The notes beneath the pieces were generated by a model. That model worked only from the letters and a program-made list of their open reading frames with translations, had not been told where the DNA came from and ran no database searches. Of a stretch of 64,000 nucleotides of DNA, positions 44,146 through 59,000 are shown one piece after another. Made by a program: the position numbers and the translations under genes. How positions within the stretch are numbered: the first letter of the stretch is position 1; each line of letters begins with the position of its first letter. The DNA comes from Amblyomma americanum (taxonomy: Eukaryota; Arthropoda; Arachnida; Ixodida; Ixodidae): positions 182,814,204 through 182,878,203 of the forward strand of contig NC_135497.1 of NCBI RefSeq assembly GCF_052857255.1, read 5' to 3'.

Positions 44146-47100
44146 ACGCTCAACTCTGCCATGAAGGCACAAATATACAACGGGGACAACCTAACCAACC
44201 CAGATATCACAGCGTCGCGAGTGAATGCATCTTACTGTACCCGTTAGAGCAGTCATTATACAACCGAGTGAAAGTCGCAAGAAATTCGTGCCCAAAAATA
44301 TTTGTTGCAGAAGTTTATTCCCTTCATTTGCCACATCCCAGAATGATTCACGTCTGCAAATGAAATTGCTCATCACAAACTCCCCCTCTCATTATATACA
44401 AGGCACCCTTGGTAGCAATGTGAATACAACTAAGCGAAGTACTGAAATCAAATGCATATGCCCTCGTTAAACCACGTTTTACGGCACACAGCACAATGCT
44501 ACCGTGTGGTACCCGGCAGTACAACAAGACAGTGGTCATGCAGCCACGCACAAAACTTGCTCACCCAGAAATTTCCAACAGCAACAACAGCACACAAAGT
44601 GTGCTATCAAAAATAGAGTGCTCCCATGTGTCAGAAACAACAGCCTCTCATGCATGACAGCATTATCAAAACAGAAGGCACGCATCATTATGTACTAGAA
44701 CACAGGGACAGACAGGGGCAGGAGAAACCAAGTAGGCAGGGAGTGTGATTCGCATGAACACACATCTTCCAGCATTGCTGAAAACTGCAAGGAGCTAAAC
44801 TTGAAGCGCAGGAAATATTACAGCGAAAACTCTGCAGGCACTTGGCAAGGCTTATGAAGGCTCCAGCATGCCAACTAGCAAGTCATTCGGCAAGTGTTAA
44901 ATACCTTTGGACAGTCTGTCTTGTTTACAGCAACAAGGAAACGCATTAGCGCGCAACAAAACACACGTGAAGTACTGTCCCACTGGATGCCATCGCAGCA
45001 GTATTCAGAATCCGCACCAGGGTCATGCGAGGTGTGCATGGAGGTGTGGGTGGCTGCTAAAAGCAAGTCACTGGAACGTGGAAAGCACCGCAACTATTTT
45101 GTATTCGCTGCCGCGCCACGCATTGGCCAGTTCTTCTCACGCGGCCATATCCCGGCAGAGTGCGTTTCCAGCGAACATGTGTGTTCGCAGCGGCTACGTT
45201 TCAGTGTGCATCGCTGGGCACAATTATTGCACTTCAGCCAGCTACGACTTGCTTGAGCCTGTGGCTGTCACGATGCAATCGGAAAACTTCCCCGTTTCCA
45301 TTATGTTTTCTTGTACATTAACATTTGCACTGCAGAAGTGGGATTAGTTAAGGTTTTAAAAATGCCCTAATGCACCATAAAATTTGTGGAGGTGAAAGCA
45401 AGTGTCAAAACAAATTAAGTAACATGAAGTGCCAAACCAGAATCGAAGATACCGGCAGAAAGGCACAGCGGTGAAATGCAAACGAGAGGAAGGAAGAACA
45501 GGATGAGAAAAAAGGAAGGACAGGCATCCCGTGTTTCACCTTTGCCTCTATGCAAGCTGTGCCTCTCAATGTGTTACTAACTAGCGGAAAATTCGACCTT
45601 CCTCTGAATCGAACAATGTGCCAAGTGGCTGTTGAAACACTGACATAGCCCCTTTTTGTATTTCTAAAACAGGTACCACTCAAGTCTGCTTTATTCATAG
45701 AATGTCATTCTCATGCAAGATGCTGTGCACCCTTAATTGCCATCAGTTTAAAAGCAGTTACCTTTAAGCAGGTCAACTAAACTGCAAGGTACAGTCTGCA
45801 AGTGCCATTTTATCTGCAATAGGTAATGTGGCAGAAAAGCACAGGAGTAAAATCCCATGTTCCAGTTAAGCAGGAACATCAAGTCCAGTTCATGTTGGTG
45901 AAATAAGTCATAAATCGTTAGAATGTTTTACTCCCTGAAGTACATGCCAGTCCATGATAGTAATTATTTCAAATTAAAGTATTTTATTTCCATGCGTGCT
46001 GGGGGCATTATCAGATATGCTACTGGTTCAACAAGTACAGATTTGAAGTAAGATGTCACTTTAGATGTCTAATAAAAGCAATTCGCTGCATAGTACACAA
46101 TAGGACTTAAAAGGAACTCATCCTTTTGCCTGCCTTGTCATTCATCAGTGGTACTATTCTCCACTATAACCACACAATAGAAAACTAGAGTTTCTGTGTG
46201 GATGTTTTTGTGCTTCCAATGTGTCAAGCTTGCCTTCATTTGCTGTGCTGAGACAAACCTGGCAACAACAACAAGAGTCCAACATAGCCTGGAGCTGTCT
46301 ACTGATTGTGATACTTTCCAGGTTCCAGTGATAGCCATGCTCACACATTTTCAGCGAGCATGTAAAGAATGCTGGACACTCGAGCAATGTAAACTCAATT
46401 CAATTCGTATGAACAGTTACTCTTACCCATAAGGCAAGGACCACTTGAAATTATAAAAAGCAATACAAAACCAACACAACCTTGTTTTCACAAGCCACAC
46501 ATTTCACTTTGGCAACAGAGCTCAGGAAGCAAAAATCAAAATAAATTCACATTTGCATGGTCCCTTTGGATTTCATGTATCTTGTGCACACTAAATCTGA
46601 ATATTTGACAGCACAGATGACATACGCATTCATAACTTCCAGCATAGATGGAAATTTACACCAACCTTTCATTTATAGTAAATATCACTGACAACTAGAA
46701 AAAAAAAAACAATGTCAAAATACGGCAGCATAACGCAAACACGTTGACAATCAACTACATCAAAACAAAATTTTTCGCATCTGCAAGTCAATAACTGCTC
46801 GTGGCAAACACTATCCAAATATTTAAAAGTACATACATCACCACAAGTTTACACAAACATGTCTAAATAAAAAGTTCTGAAATGTGGCCTCTCAGTTTTC
46901 AATATGTGGGCAGATGTTGCAGTTGACAGCCAACACACTCTCAATGCAAGGATTTTTATAATACAGGAACAGCCACAACGTAGTGTTCCCAATAAGAAGC
47001 GCGACTCACCATGCTACAGCAATCAGTCCACATGCACCACCGCACTCACAATGAACTAGAGGCTCTTAACAATACCTATTGAAAAACTGCAGTCCAATAT

Positions 47101-50100
47101 CCGCGCATACCCAGTGGTCATACTCCAGAGATTAGCAGCTATGATATTTGCTGCCTGCAGCACCCTGAAACTTTTTATGCATGTCAAGACCAATGCCTTG
47201 TCCTTCATTTACCCACAGGAGATGGCGCCACAGGCTGCTAGACTTGAAATTTGCAACAGTGAGCTTCCCCAGTTTTGAACCACTGCACAATGCAACGTTT
47301 GGCGAAGTATTTAATAAACCTGAAATTATAACTGCCAAAACTCGCACAACAGCCCTTTTAAGTCTTCTGCAAAACATGAAAACCATTCCTCCATTTCAGA
47401 AATAAAGAACGGGAAAGTAAGAACTACACCACATACCTGTGCTAAACTTGTGAACAATTTTCTTTGGCTATGCAATGGAGGCTATGAGTGCGAGCTACCA
47501 GCTTGTAGGACTTCATTTGGTGTGCGAGCATGTCAAAGCCATCACATCATGCTCATGGCTTCCATTGCATAACCACAAAAAGTCATCCACGAGTAGATTT
47601 GGCTCGGTACAGATGATTTAGCACATCTACCCACACACACACGCTAGATTCCCATCCATGGCAACGTGTAAATTCTCAGTACTGAACACTGTGCAGTGGC
47701 TGGAAGCATCAACAGGTGCATCTATTTCACAAATGCCCCTCAGCCCACACATACATTTCAAGGTAACAGTTACGAGGGAACAATCATTGCGACCTTTCGA
47801 TCACATTAAAACCAACGTTATGTCTGATTTTAATGCCCAGCAACAAAACACGAACTATGGCATAACTCAGTTCAGAAGAGCTAGCTTAAGTAACTGCTGT
47901 TATCTGGACAATTTGCTGCAACATTTGCACAGAAAAATTAACTGCTTCTGGTGACATTAATATTACTGTACCTGCTATTTATCTTAAGCCAAGAAAAAAA
48001 AGGCTTTTGAAAAGTATGTGGAAATGTGAACAAAACTATCTGGTACACACGTAGTTGCCACTTAATTTATTCCTATGAACTATATAAACACAGTGAAATA
48101 TGTGTGACAGGATTGCATATTAGCCTAATTGCATTCGCGGCCACAAATTATTAACAGTACCATTACATTATGCACCTACATATAACAACGGCTCTGGCAC
48201 CTACGAAAAAATTCATGGCCTCATAAGGAGCAACGCGAAAGAATTATTATAGTTAAGAAAAAAACACCTCGCGGATGTCACCAGACGGTCTAAATAGAAT
48301 CAAGGTGAAATCACAAGCATAGGGCCCTATCTTTCCCCCATTTCCTTCAAATGAAATCTAATAATCTAGTCATATATACAAGCACACAATGAAGTGCCAC
48401 CATGTAAACACTAACATCAGAAGCGCTCTGTCTTGAACTTAATATTTTCACATTACAATAATGTGAAACTTGCAAAAATGTCTTTTGGACACCTGAGCTT
48501 TTTTCAAACAGACCAACTTAAGTACAATAGACTATGACACAAAAAATGTTCTTTACAAATCTTCTTCACCTCAGATGCAACATTTCCAGCACCCTTCCAT
48601 GCTGTCAACAAGCAATAACAAATGTATACTATATTAACTGAAGCACTAGAACTCCGAAATGCTGCATACAAAGTCAGAGACAAAATAAACAAATAAAAGA
48701 AAAAAGCTCTTACATCATCACTCACATTTTGCACATAACCAAATACAAGTCAAGGTAATGATTATAAGAAATAAAAAGCACTATTTGAAGTTCATTCCAC
48801 TGGCATTTTTTTTTCTTCTACACTGAACCACATTCTGACAAACCATTGAATATATCATAGAATATAAAATATGTGTAAAAAGTGTTCATGCAAAGAGTTA
48901 TGCTCTTCAAGACTAGCATAACATGTGCCTCATAAAGATGGTAATTTCAAGTAAGATGAGAACATGTTCCAAGTGATGAATGCATCTTTCCTGGAAATTC
49001 TTGCTCTGTAGAATGTGTGCTGTTATTCATTTATCCCACCTTGTCTTCTTGGGGTACACTGTACAATATTCTCTGCACATACTCTGTCACCACATCTGCA
49101 ATCAGAGATATAATAAATGCTACATCATCACATTTTAAACACTGCAATACTTTTATTGAGAAGCCTTCTATATGCACTCCAAAACATCCAAGAACACAAA
49201 CCTTAAGCATAAAGTTCTTTTGTAATGATGGTTGGCCACATCATTCTCATTTCAAAGAATTAGCCTCAAAGTTCCTCAGCCATATACCATGATTGTGACA
49301 CCGCTTTTTTTATTTTGCTTGCAAGGCATGTTTAGGTTTAAGTAAATGTAGCTGACCTTCTCTTTAAAATATCACCATTCAGCAACATTATACATGGCAT
49401 ACAATGAGACTAGGTAACAGCCAGAAAAAGTATCTACTTTGGCAACTATCACAAGAGCCTTTCAAAGAGTGCAGTAAAGCCAGAATAAAACACAAACACT
49501 CATTAAGCCATACTTTTCTACTTTGCAGTGAGATATTACTTTCCAACAGCTTTATGAATATGTACTTCAGTAGATCCTTTGCCCAGAAACATGAATCATG
49601 CTAATTGTACACTGCAGCTAAAAGCACACATCAAATATTTTTTTTTTGTTCACATGCACTGTTTATGCTGCATTCCAGCCTGGCTGTACACAATTATCAT
49701 TGGTTCTTTGTGCTGCAGATTCAGAGAAAAAAAAAAAAAAACTTGGCAAGAGTCCCGGCGGCATTTAATGTCAGCATATAACTACCAGGCCTAGCACCTA
49801 CATCAGCAGGTTTATGTACCTTTCTCAAAGCCGTAGTTGCAGTTTCTATCCCCAAGTGTTTATATTTTAACAGTAATTGCTTCTACATTGATTTTTTTCT
49901 TTAAGAAAGCAACTTTTATCCTTGGTAAAATTTTAACCACAAATTGTAATCGCTATAATAGCATAAAAGCCCATAAGTATGCCAGCATCAATTACTAAAC
50001 ACTGCCTTTTTTTATGTCACGTTCAAGCCAAAAAGCCTCTCGTGTAAAACAGTAGTGCATTCTCTTCACACTTTGGCTGACATCTATATGTGCAAAATGA

Positions 50101-52054
50101 ACAATTTTCTGCTTCAACCCACGCAACCAATATCTCATGTGTGACTTTAGATAAGCTCAAAAAGCAAAACAAGTCGCAGGGCTAGTTGGTGATGCATTTT
50201 TTCTACAAAAGTAATTCAGCACTACTTTTTTAAGCATATGGCTTACAATTTTAATTTCCTTGAGAATATTAAATGCAGCTACCTGACAAATTTGCTAAAT
50301 AAGTCAGCTAGAATTCATTCTTTTAAAAACAAACAGGCGTCATGCAAAGGCAGACTACTGAAATTAAATGCACTGGTACTCTGGCTGACTATGTGAATAA
50401 GTAAAAATAATATTACGGAAAATACCAGTATACCACACGTAGACTACACATGTTTAAAGGTTCAAATTCTGGGTATTGAGTATTTTCTATAAGTGGGGAC
50501 TATACAGCATTTTCGCCCAATATAGCACGAAAATCCCAAAGAGATTATATGCTTCGGGTGCAGATTATATGCCAGCTACGGACTATGTACCGGATGCAAA
50601 CAATCTAGTGAATACAAATCTTTTCACGCAAAATTGTGCACTGCACACTATGCACTAGGTGCAGAATGTATACTGAAAATTAATACTACAAGTGTGAAAA
50701 TTCTCATGGCCAAGCTCTGTATGGATGAGACTATGGGAAATTATGTTGGTGTTTTCGAAAAGCATTGTTTTTCCATGTCTTATTCTGTACTAAGTTTTCA
50801 ACAAAACAATACAATATATTCACAAACATATATGCATTCCGACCTACTTATTAATGCAAAATAAACTTTAAGGAAATACTGCATCATGAAAATGATGCTG
50901 ATTAATAAAACCTATCTTCAATATTTTAAGAATTTCATCCAGATGTATGCACTACCATATAGAAGTTAAAGATCACCAAAAACCATGTATTTGTTGTAGC
51001 TGTTATAGTTACTAGCAATTTTGCCGGAGTAGTTTACATCCCATTTCTCACATGCAATATGTCCAAGGAAAAAGAGAGAAAACATTACTAATTACTCAGG
51101 TTAGTATAAAATTGGATAAGTAGGTTCTTGAACAGACACAGTGCCTATGCACGTTGCCAAGCACATACAAACTTCATTCTTGACCACAATAAGGTAGTGA
51201 ATACTAAAGTACATGATAAATGTCAAGTAGGCTCCAATGAAACTGACTTAATATGAAAACAATGCAAGAACCTTTTAACCTGCATTCATTTTCTAATGTT
51301 ACAGACATTTGAACACAAATTCCCAGTAATATGATTCCTTTGTGCATAAAAACCTCCATCAATGCAGAGTATCATTTCTGTTGCATATCATTTCCACATA
51401 AGTTATGCTAGTAACGATTTTTACAGTTGCAGCACATTCTAAGAGAGTGAACATAAAGGCAGGCATCTTCAGTCAACTCATATTATCCAGTATCATCAAA
51501 TGCAAATACTTTGTATACAATCATAAATGCAATATGTACACCTGAAAGCTTCACAAACAGAAAAATTTAGAGGCCTTTAGCAACTCAAATGCACTTCAAG
51601 AATTGCCAGTATGCAAAGTATTAGTGCTTGATTCTCAAGGATGCTTGTGAATCTCTCCATGCTCAGTTCTTGTTAAGGGTCATGAAGTATCTGGGCCATC
51701 AGTTTTTTTTTTTTGTTAACCAGCAGCTATTTTTATTTGCCACAGCATAGTGCAGCCACATATGAGTAAAGTTTGACAAAAGTTGTTAGTGAATACAAAT
51801 CTATTGATAATTAATTTTCTGTCATCATAAAGCCTGAAAAAATATAGGCACTTACTATTTGTGCCAGTGCTAAACTTGAACTTCTGTTTTGCAGTAAAAT
51901 CCAAGCCAATGCTTACATATTGCATGCACTCCACTATCTGCGGGCAGCTATAAGCTTGAACCCACCAGAAACAAACTAACAATACACCTTGCTAGTGGCA
52001 CTGAGTCCTTTAAATTACGTCAGCAAAAAATTACACTGCAACTACTACTCTCAC
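44146..52054. other. AT-rich region without recognised coding sequence
   Basis: Eight kilobases, downstream of the transporter gene in its own orientation. Open frames are short (at most about 146 codons) and without motifs. It may hold a long 3' UTR or intron plus intergenic DNA. Noted inside: a (CA)n run near 47632, a hairpin at 47464-47578, poly(A)/poly(T) tracts (49728, 51703), and repeated 'gattatatgc' and 'ggactat' words at 50500-50600. No SINE of either family was found here, unlike the introns to the right. Confidence 0.4.
47464..47578. repeat. Hairpin-forming repeat, copy 2
   Basis: The left arm ttggctatgcaatggaggct (47464-47483) pairs with agcttcc-type sequence ending aaccacaa (47548-47578) over about 25 positions, with a few G-U pairs and one mismatch, around a loop of about 60 bases. 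Its right half aligns with 36794-36850 (copy 1). Most differences are CpG in copy 1 and TpG or CpA here. The size would suit a long small-RNA precursor, but the homologous second copy points to a repeat family. Confidence 0.6.
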
Positions 52055-52149
52055 CTTTAAGAATATGAAGTTCCCTTGATATGGGCAAATGGTTTTTTGA
52101 GAGACTGATTCCATTAGTCTTCGTACCACATTATTCACCATGTCACAGA
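52055..52149 (-). CDS. Tentative next exon of the transporter gene
   Basis: A 95-nt block fits the phase left by the exon ending at 52908. It has an 'aatgaag' acceptor without a strong pyrimidine tract and a good 'aaag|gtgaga' donor. It would encode VVRRLMESVSQKTI within 31 codons, an amphipathic stretch at the place where SLC7 proteins have their cytoplasmic C-terminus. There is no clear sequence match, so this is a guess from phase and splice sites. Confidence 0.2.
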
Positions 52150-52907
52150 CTTCATTGTTATTAACAATGCAATGACAACACCACATTTATCAACATAGGT
52201 TTTTCTATGTATTTCTTCAGAAAGAAAAGAGCCCTAAGTTCAGCATAATTCGTGTATATGCATAGCTGACCTCGTGGGCTCAGGAAAGCATATCCCACTC
52301 TGTCACACCGTTTTATTATTCATAGTTCCTGTGCTCACTAACACGTATCAGATAAGACCTGTAAAATGTTCTGGTAATATTTTGACTGGGAACAAACTTG
52401 CTTGCAATAAAAAAACTTCAGCAGCCTTTTCAGTACAATTCTGCAAACTTGTAAGACTGAACACAGTGTGGAACATTCATTCTACTTTAAAGGAAAAGGA
52501 GGCCACATATGATAGCTAGGGTATTCAAAAAATGTGCGTTTGGCTCAGATATCTTTTTCAGGCACCAGTTAATGTTATCATCAAGCACTTGCTCCTGGCT
52601 GCAAAAATAAGACATTTGCAACAAAAACATGCCAGCAAATGTCTAAAGTTTTCCCATACAACAATCAATATTTTTCAGGATTGAAATCAATTCCACCTGC
52701 TTCTCGCCTGCTCTGTGCTCTGCGAAGTTACTTCTAGTGGTTACAACAATTCAGCATAATAGTTTGCCTGGCATAGTGACATGCACTTTAACAAAACGTA
52801 TTTAAAATGCCGAAGTTTTACTACACAGCCTAATGGCCTACTGTGCATCTCTTTCCCAGAACAACGCCATCTTCCCTGTACCCAAATTAGAGAAGGTGGA
52901 CACTCAC

Positions 52908-53082
52908 AAATTGTTTTCCTGTATGCAAGAGGTTTATCCTTCCAGTAGATGGTGAGAAAGTAAACTGGAATTCCAGAAAGCATTATGCCTGCACCAATGG
53001 ATGTTTCTAGGGGCTGGCTGGAGAAAGGCAGCACCACGAGGAACAGCGAGATGAGGAACACCACCGGCAGAATAATGTTCAC
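52908..53082 (-). CDS. SLC7 transporter exon, TM11-TM12
   Basis: The exon begins after 'gccatgcag' with GTG AAC ([20 protein letters not shown]), then [20 protein letters not shown] and [18 protein letters not shown]. This covers the last two membrane segments and the start of the cytoplasmic tail. The donor at 52907 ('attt|gtgagtg') is the best exit; reading through it gives a tail unlike the family, so splicing to a further exon is likely. The upstream intron is 4.6 kb. Confidence 0.85.
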
Positions 53083-56000
53083 CTGCATGGCGAAAGTTGT
53101 CAGTAAATCACGCCCAAAACAGAGAACAAAAATATTTGCAAATAAACACACACAAAAAGATTGGTGCCACTGCTGAGCAAATTCACTTTAAGAAATTCTC
53201 TAAAGAAGCTCCTGTATACTATAGAGGCTATCTTCTCCATCTGCTAGTACTTCCTCTTCATCCTCCTATTCTTCCAGGATCACCTGGATGACAGGAATAA
53301 CCTACCCTCCAACCTATGCGGCCATGTATTCATGTACACTAAGCATAGTCATATATACATAAAGCCCTTCATTTTTGGGTTTAATTTTTCCGGAATTCAG
53401 GGGGTAAAAATCAGGCGATGTTTTTTAAACTTCAAATCTGGAAACAAATCACGTTATTCAGTCAAAATTTCCATAATTTGGGCTCTTTTGGGGCTTTTTT
53501 GCAGCAAAAGACAATTCACCATTAGCGCTTGTTTTTGTGTGGGACAAAAAATGCCCTTGTTATTGGTCAGTATTCCCAGACAGCATCGAAATGGCAGGTT
53601 ACCTTGAAAAACTACTTACCAAACCAGATTTTTTTCCTCAAGTATTACGATTAATTCTTCGCGTTCAATAACAATCTCCAAAGCAGTATTTCCACATGGG
53701 TGCAAGACCTGCCTGTTTTACATACTGAGAAAATAGTCACTCAATATCACAGTGGCCATTTTAAATATGCAAGAGCCCAGGAGGAGGGTGTCATTAGCCT
53801 GCATACTGTTTGATACAATCATGTCAAGAATAAGAAGTGCTAAGAGCGGTTTAAATCAACATTTGAATAAAAACAACCCTCTGCAATGAGCATATGATAT
53901 CCGCTTATTTCCATACAGTGTCTTCAGCTTTGTGCACTGAAAAATGTATGTTCTCTAGATGCTTTCACAGATGCACTTAATGAGCCCCTCATCTTTCTGC
54001 TTCTATGTGAAATCGAAATCTGTTCGGGGTGAGCTGAGACTTGGGACAGTTATAAGGGTGAGCTCTGCAGCGCAGATGCAACAGTGTTGCCACAAAGTGC
54101 AAATGCAAAAGTGTTGTGAAATGCAGATGCAAAAGTGGGTTAAAATTTGACATGAACGACTGGAGAGATGCTATGCATCTTTTCGGTAGCCCCTAAGCTG
54201 CAGAAGAAACTGTAGGAATACAAGATTATAAACTAAAAAGAAGAGCTGAAAGTTCCTACTTCATGAAACATTTTTTTTTTACTTCCATTAATGCTTACAA
54301 GTGCACAAATAGTGCACCATTTAGTTAAATTTTTTTCTGAGAGAGTAAACAACCAATTCACATCATAATTATGTGCTTCACATAAATGAAATGCAACTTG
54401 CCTGTCATATTCCCGAGGAAATGGTGAAAAAAGCTACATAAGCATACATAGGTAAAATGCTGCATAGGCACACTGCTTAAGAAGGATGTTCTTATGTAGA
54501 ATAGTGAACAACTGTCGAGTAAAAAATTGCACACATGAATGTCATGCTTATTTATTAGTTCTTTGTGCTATATGCAGTTGGATAGGTCCATCCATCGTGG
54601 TTTATCAGTTGAAGGCCACAGCAGTGCCGAAACACTAAAGAGCTCAAAAGTAGCTCATGGACCTTGTGCGTGCATTGCTAATCCATTCTACCATCTATCA
54701 AATGACAATGCTATACATCAATGCGATGTATTTTGGATCAATGATGGTGCAAAAACAGGCGCTATCACATTCGGGAGTGGGTTTCATCAACCAATTTTCT
54801 TTTTAAATCAACTAAACCCAATTGAACATACCATAATAGAATCTAAAATCCAATTAAGATTATTCAGATTTGTTTCAATTGCTACTTGCAACTGAAAAAC
54901 AAGCTTATTAAAAAGGCAAGCAATAGGTCGTCAAGGTCAAATCAGATTTTTTAGATTTATTCATTCCTCACCTCTATGGTGAGCTGTACATCCGTTAAAT
55001 AATGTACATTTGTATAAACATTCCCAGGACATCAACAACTAAGCCCCAAAGTAGACCTTCAATTTTTCTCTCAAGTTGATGAGGTGGATACCTATCAGGT
55101 ACCTCAGCAGATCTACCAAAAAAAAATTTAAAGTTGTCTAGTATCATGTGCTCCCGTTCTGCTGAAATAAAATTTTTCTAAAAAAAGGTGCTATACCTTA
55201 AGAAATAGACATGTAGACTGAATCAGTCTGTTGCAGGTATGTTTATGGTTTGCAGGGAGAGAGCATCATATGCACCATCATGTTCCAAATATTTACTGTA
55301 GCCGAATTCTGACACTAAAATTTCAGTCTTGATTCTGAAGAGCCAGAAGCAAAATACACACTATTCATAGGTATCAGTATGGGTTGGTATTGGTATGCAA
55401 AATTTACCCTGAAGCAACACATCGGCTATTTGGGACGCCGTAGTAAAGGGCTCCAGATAAATTTAGAGCACCTGGGGTTCTTTAATGTGCGCCAACATCG
55501 CACAGTACACGGGCGTTTTTGCATTTTGCCTCCATTAAAATGCATGGCTAGGATTCAATCCTGTGACTTTGGGATCAGCAGCCAAACAGCAGAGCCAGTG
55601 AGCCACCACGCCTACATCATAGTAGGTATCCAACATGGAACCTACATGACACTGACGTGCTATGCTGTAATTACCTCAGTTGAATAGTATCACAACGATG
55701 GCAATTTTAACAGGTCAGCAGTTAAAAGCAAGGTGAGAAATGTGGACTTCAGTATCAAAATAACTTATTCATTTTAGCTGTTACTTATTGGTTATGCTTT
55801 TCGAAAGTAACTGTGAAAAGCACAGTAGGCATATGCTGTCCCTGAGGTAATGAAAGGAGTTAGTCCTAGTTCTCTGAACTACTACACACTTTCTATTTTG
55901 CAAAGAGCATACCTATTTATTGCGAGAGCATTACTCGGCTCATTGCGCGAAAACGCCGCCATCATCAGAAACCCCAGTCCAAACACAGCGCGCAAATGAT

Positions 56001-59000
56001 GTCATCACCCCTCCTGGAGCAATAGGCCACCATCATCCCCACTGCCACATACCTGAAAGCAAGATTGAGGTGTCCACTGACCCTGGGAGCCAGTTATGCG
56101 CCTTTCCTTTCCTCAATCATAAATGGAGTCTAAACCTTCCACTTGTTTTGAAAAAAAGGAAAGGCACATAACTTTCTCAATATATAGGTGGATGCCACCC
56201 CCTACTCACAGCCCGACTGAGGTGTCCACTAATCCAGTTAGCCAGTCACATTTGCTCTCAAATTTACACAAGAATTGCTTAGGTGCCCCCATAATTTTTA
56301 ATGGCTATTCAAGTGCCTTTGTTCATATATATATAACATGCTTACTTTCACCTCAGTATAAAAGAGTGCACCTTTCAATCTTTTTTGCGTATATTATAAA
56401 TGGTGCAGTATCCACCACAACTCAGCAGGCACAAAATTCTGTAGCTAAGTAATAGTCCATTGGCTCAATTTCTGGTCATCGGGCCACATTTTAATAGGAG
56501 AAATTTGAAATCACTGGAGTAATGACATGTTGGTGCACAGTGAAAAAATATTAGATAGTCGAAGTAAATCCGGAGCCCTCTATTTTGGCATGCATTAGAG
56601 TCTGGTTGCAGTGCAACATGTAAATATGCATTAATATTAAAGAAACAGTGTAGCAATGTGACCTTTGCTACAGAGTGCAAATTGGCTGAACAACTGAGAA
56701 AGCAATAGTGAAATAGCAAGTGATTCGGCATAAATAACCATCAATGGCAGTATATAGTACAAGGAATGTCCCTAAGGAACCGGAATATGAAAAAGAGGGT
56801 TTATTTTAGAGCTTATGGGGGTTTAACATCCCAAAGTGACTTCGGCTATGAGAGACGCCGTAGTGAAGGGCTCCGAAAATTTCGACTACCTGGGGTTCTT
56901 TAACGTGCACTGACAATCGCACAGTACACGGGACTCTAGAATTTCGCCTCTATCGAAATTCGACCGCCGCGGCCCGGATCGAACTCATGTCTTTCGTGTC
57001 AGCAGCCAAGCACCATAACCATTGAGCCACCGTGGAGGCTAATACAAAAAAAGAATAACTGCCTTTAACAACTTAAGTGCATGGTTACACACTAAGCTCA
57101 ATGTGCAGTTGAGGGTCAGTTTTGTAACCACAGTGGCCAAATGATTTTTTTTATATACGAGAAATTAGGACATCTCAATTATTCAAACCGCTTTATTGTT
57201 ACCATGGTGTAGCCCAAGCTACACTACTACACAAAATTTCAGTCCCATTCAGAAGACAAATCATATACAAAACTGTGTATAACTGAGGCAAATATAGCAT
57301 ATGGCAGAAAATAATGAGAAATGAAAATGAATTGCTAGGTTTTGTAATGCCATCTAATATTTCACTGCCCATACTTAAAAAATGTAATTTTTTAAGACTT
57401 TGAGGCACCTGTGCAGTTACCGCCGATTACTTCCACCTCTGCCTCTTAAATGATCAACCACTCCTAGATCACTAGTAGATGGGATCATTCAGATACTGAA
57501 GGAACAAGCATTAAGCAGACTTGTTGCAAAGTAACCGAATAGGATTCTAACCTACATACAGCTTTTGAACCACTAAAACCTTTGTGTATAGCTCAACAGT
57601 TTAAATAAAACATTATAAAGCTGCACCATTCTGCACACTTCTGATAAAAATAGCCATAATTTAAGAACAGTATGTGAACTGAACCCTCAGTACACCGAAA
57701 ATTGTATTCAAAGGAATTTTCATACCTTAATTGGTCGTTTTGTATTAGGCTGCTTTATCCGAAGCCACAGAAGCCCACCCACAGACAGCATGATGAACAT
57801 GGCCTCACTAAAGGCAGTGTACGTGATGAGAGCAAACACATTAGTGTTTGTCAGGTACAGCAGGCTGAGAAGGCACTGAAAATGTGAGGGAAAAAAATGT
57901 AGATTCCTTATAAAGAGTGCAAATCAGTAATAGCTTCCTTGTAATTTTTTTTCCAAAATTCAAGATATACTGTTATTGAACATTATATAGTAAGCAGAGC
58001 AAAGCAACCAGTGCATGGAACTTTTTACACAAAAATTTCAACATTAGCAAGCAAAATCTCAAGCTGGAGTTGTTCACATACGCTAACATATTCCAATTTC
58101 AATGGTACGATAACAAACATGGCTGAAACAATAAAAAAGTACAGCATAGTCCTGCAATAGTTTCTGTTGAACCTTGTGCTTCTATACTGGGTTTCAAAAA
58201 GAGTGATGGTACCGTATTTACTCGCGTATAACCCGCCCATGCGTGTGACCCGCACCCTTAACTTCGAACTCCACGAAAAAAAAAAGAAGAAACCTCGCGT
58301 ACAACCCGTACGTTTACCTGAGAAAAAAAATGAGCACTACAAAGATACAACTGCACACTCAGTGATCATTTCGTTTTCAGAACATTTATTCAAACGACCA
58401 CCACCACGTCACTGGTTAACCGGTTCTCAATCGTCGCCGCTCTCACTGCTGCCATCCAAGGCTTCATTGCCACTCTCAAAGACGTAACGTCCTCGGAACC
58501 CTTCAAGGCACTGATGGCATATCTTTTAAAACTTTTGTGCACCAAGTTGGCCAGTATCGCTTTCCACGCATCCACGATCCACTGGCACCGCAATGGAATA
58601 TTGGGCCTTCGCACGCGTCCCGTCGGTGGGAGGCCGTAAAGGCCGTCAGCCATCCACTGGGCATACAGCCGCTTCACGTGTGCCTTGAACTGCTTATTCA
58701 CGCACACGTGAAGTGGCCGTAGCATGGACGTCATGCCGCCAGGTATTATAACGAGGTCGGTGCCGGTCTCGGCAAGGCGAGCCTTCACCGCATCAGTGCA
58801 GTGGCCTCGGAAGGAATCCAGTATAAGCATCAAGCATCCAGTACGAGCAGCAGCTCTGTTGGCGATTTCTTCAGCAGTGGCTATAATCTTTAACTTCTCT
58901 TTCGCTGTGAAACACTGTTTCTGAGTCGCACTCATGACGTCAAAACAAAGCAGGCAAACAGTGGAAACTGGGGTGTAGTACACAAAACAGGACCTGACAC

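Noticed and set aside
52500..52610. Alternative terminal exon of the transporter at about 52605-52560
   Set aside because: A good acceptor ('tatttttgcag') exists, but the in-phase frame stops after about 14 codons and has no family resemblance; the longer frame is out of phase with the donor at 52907.
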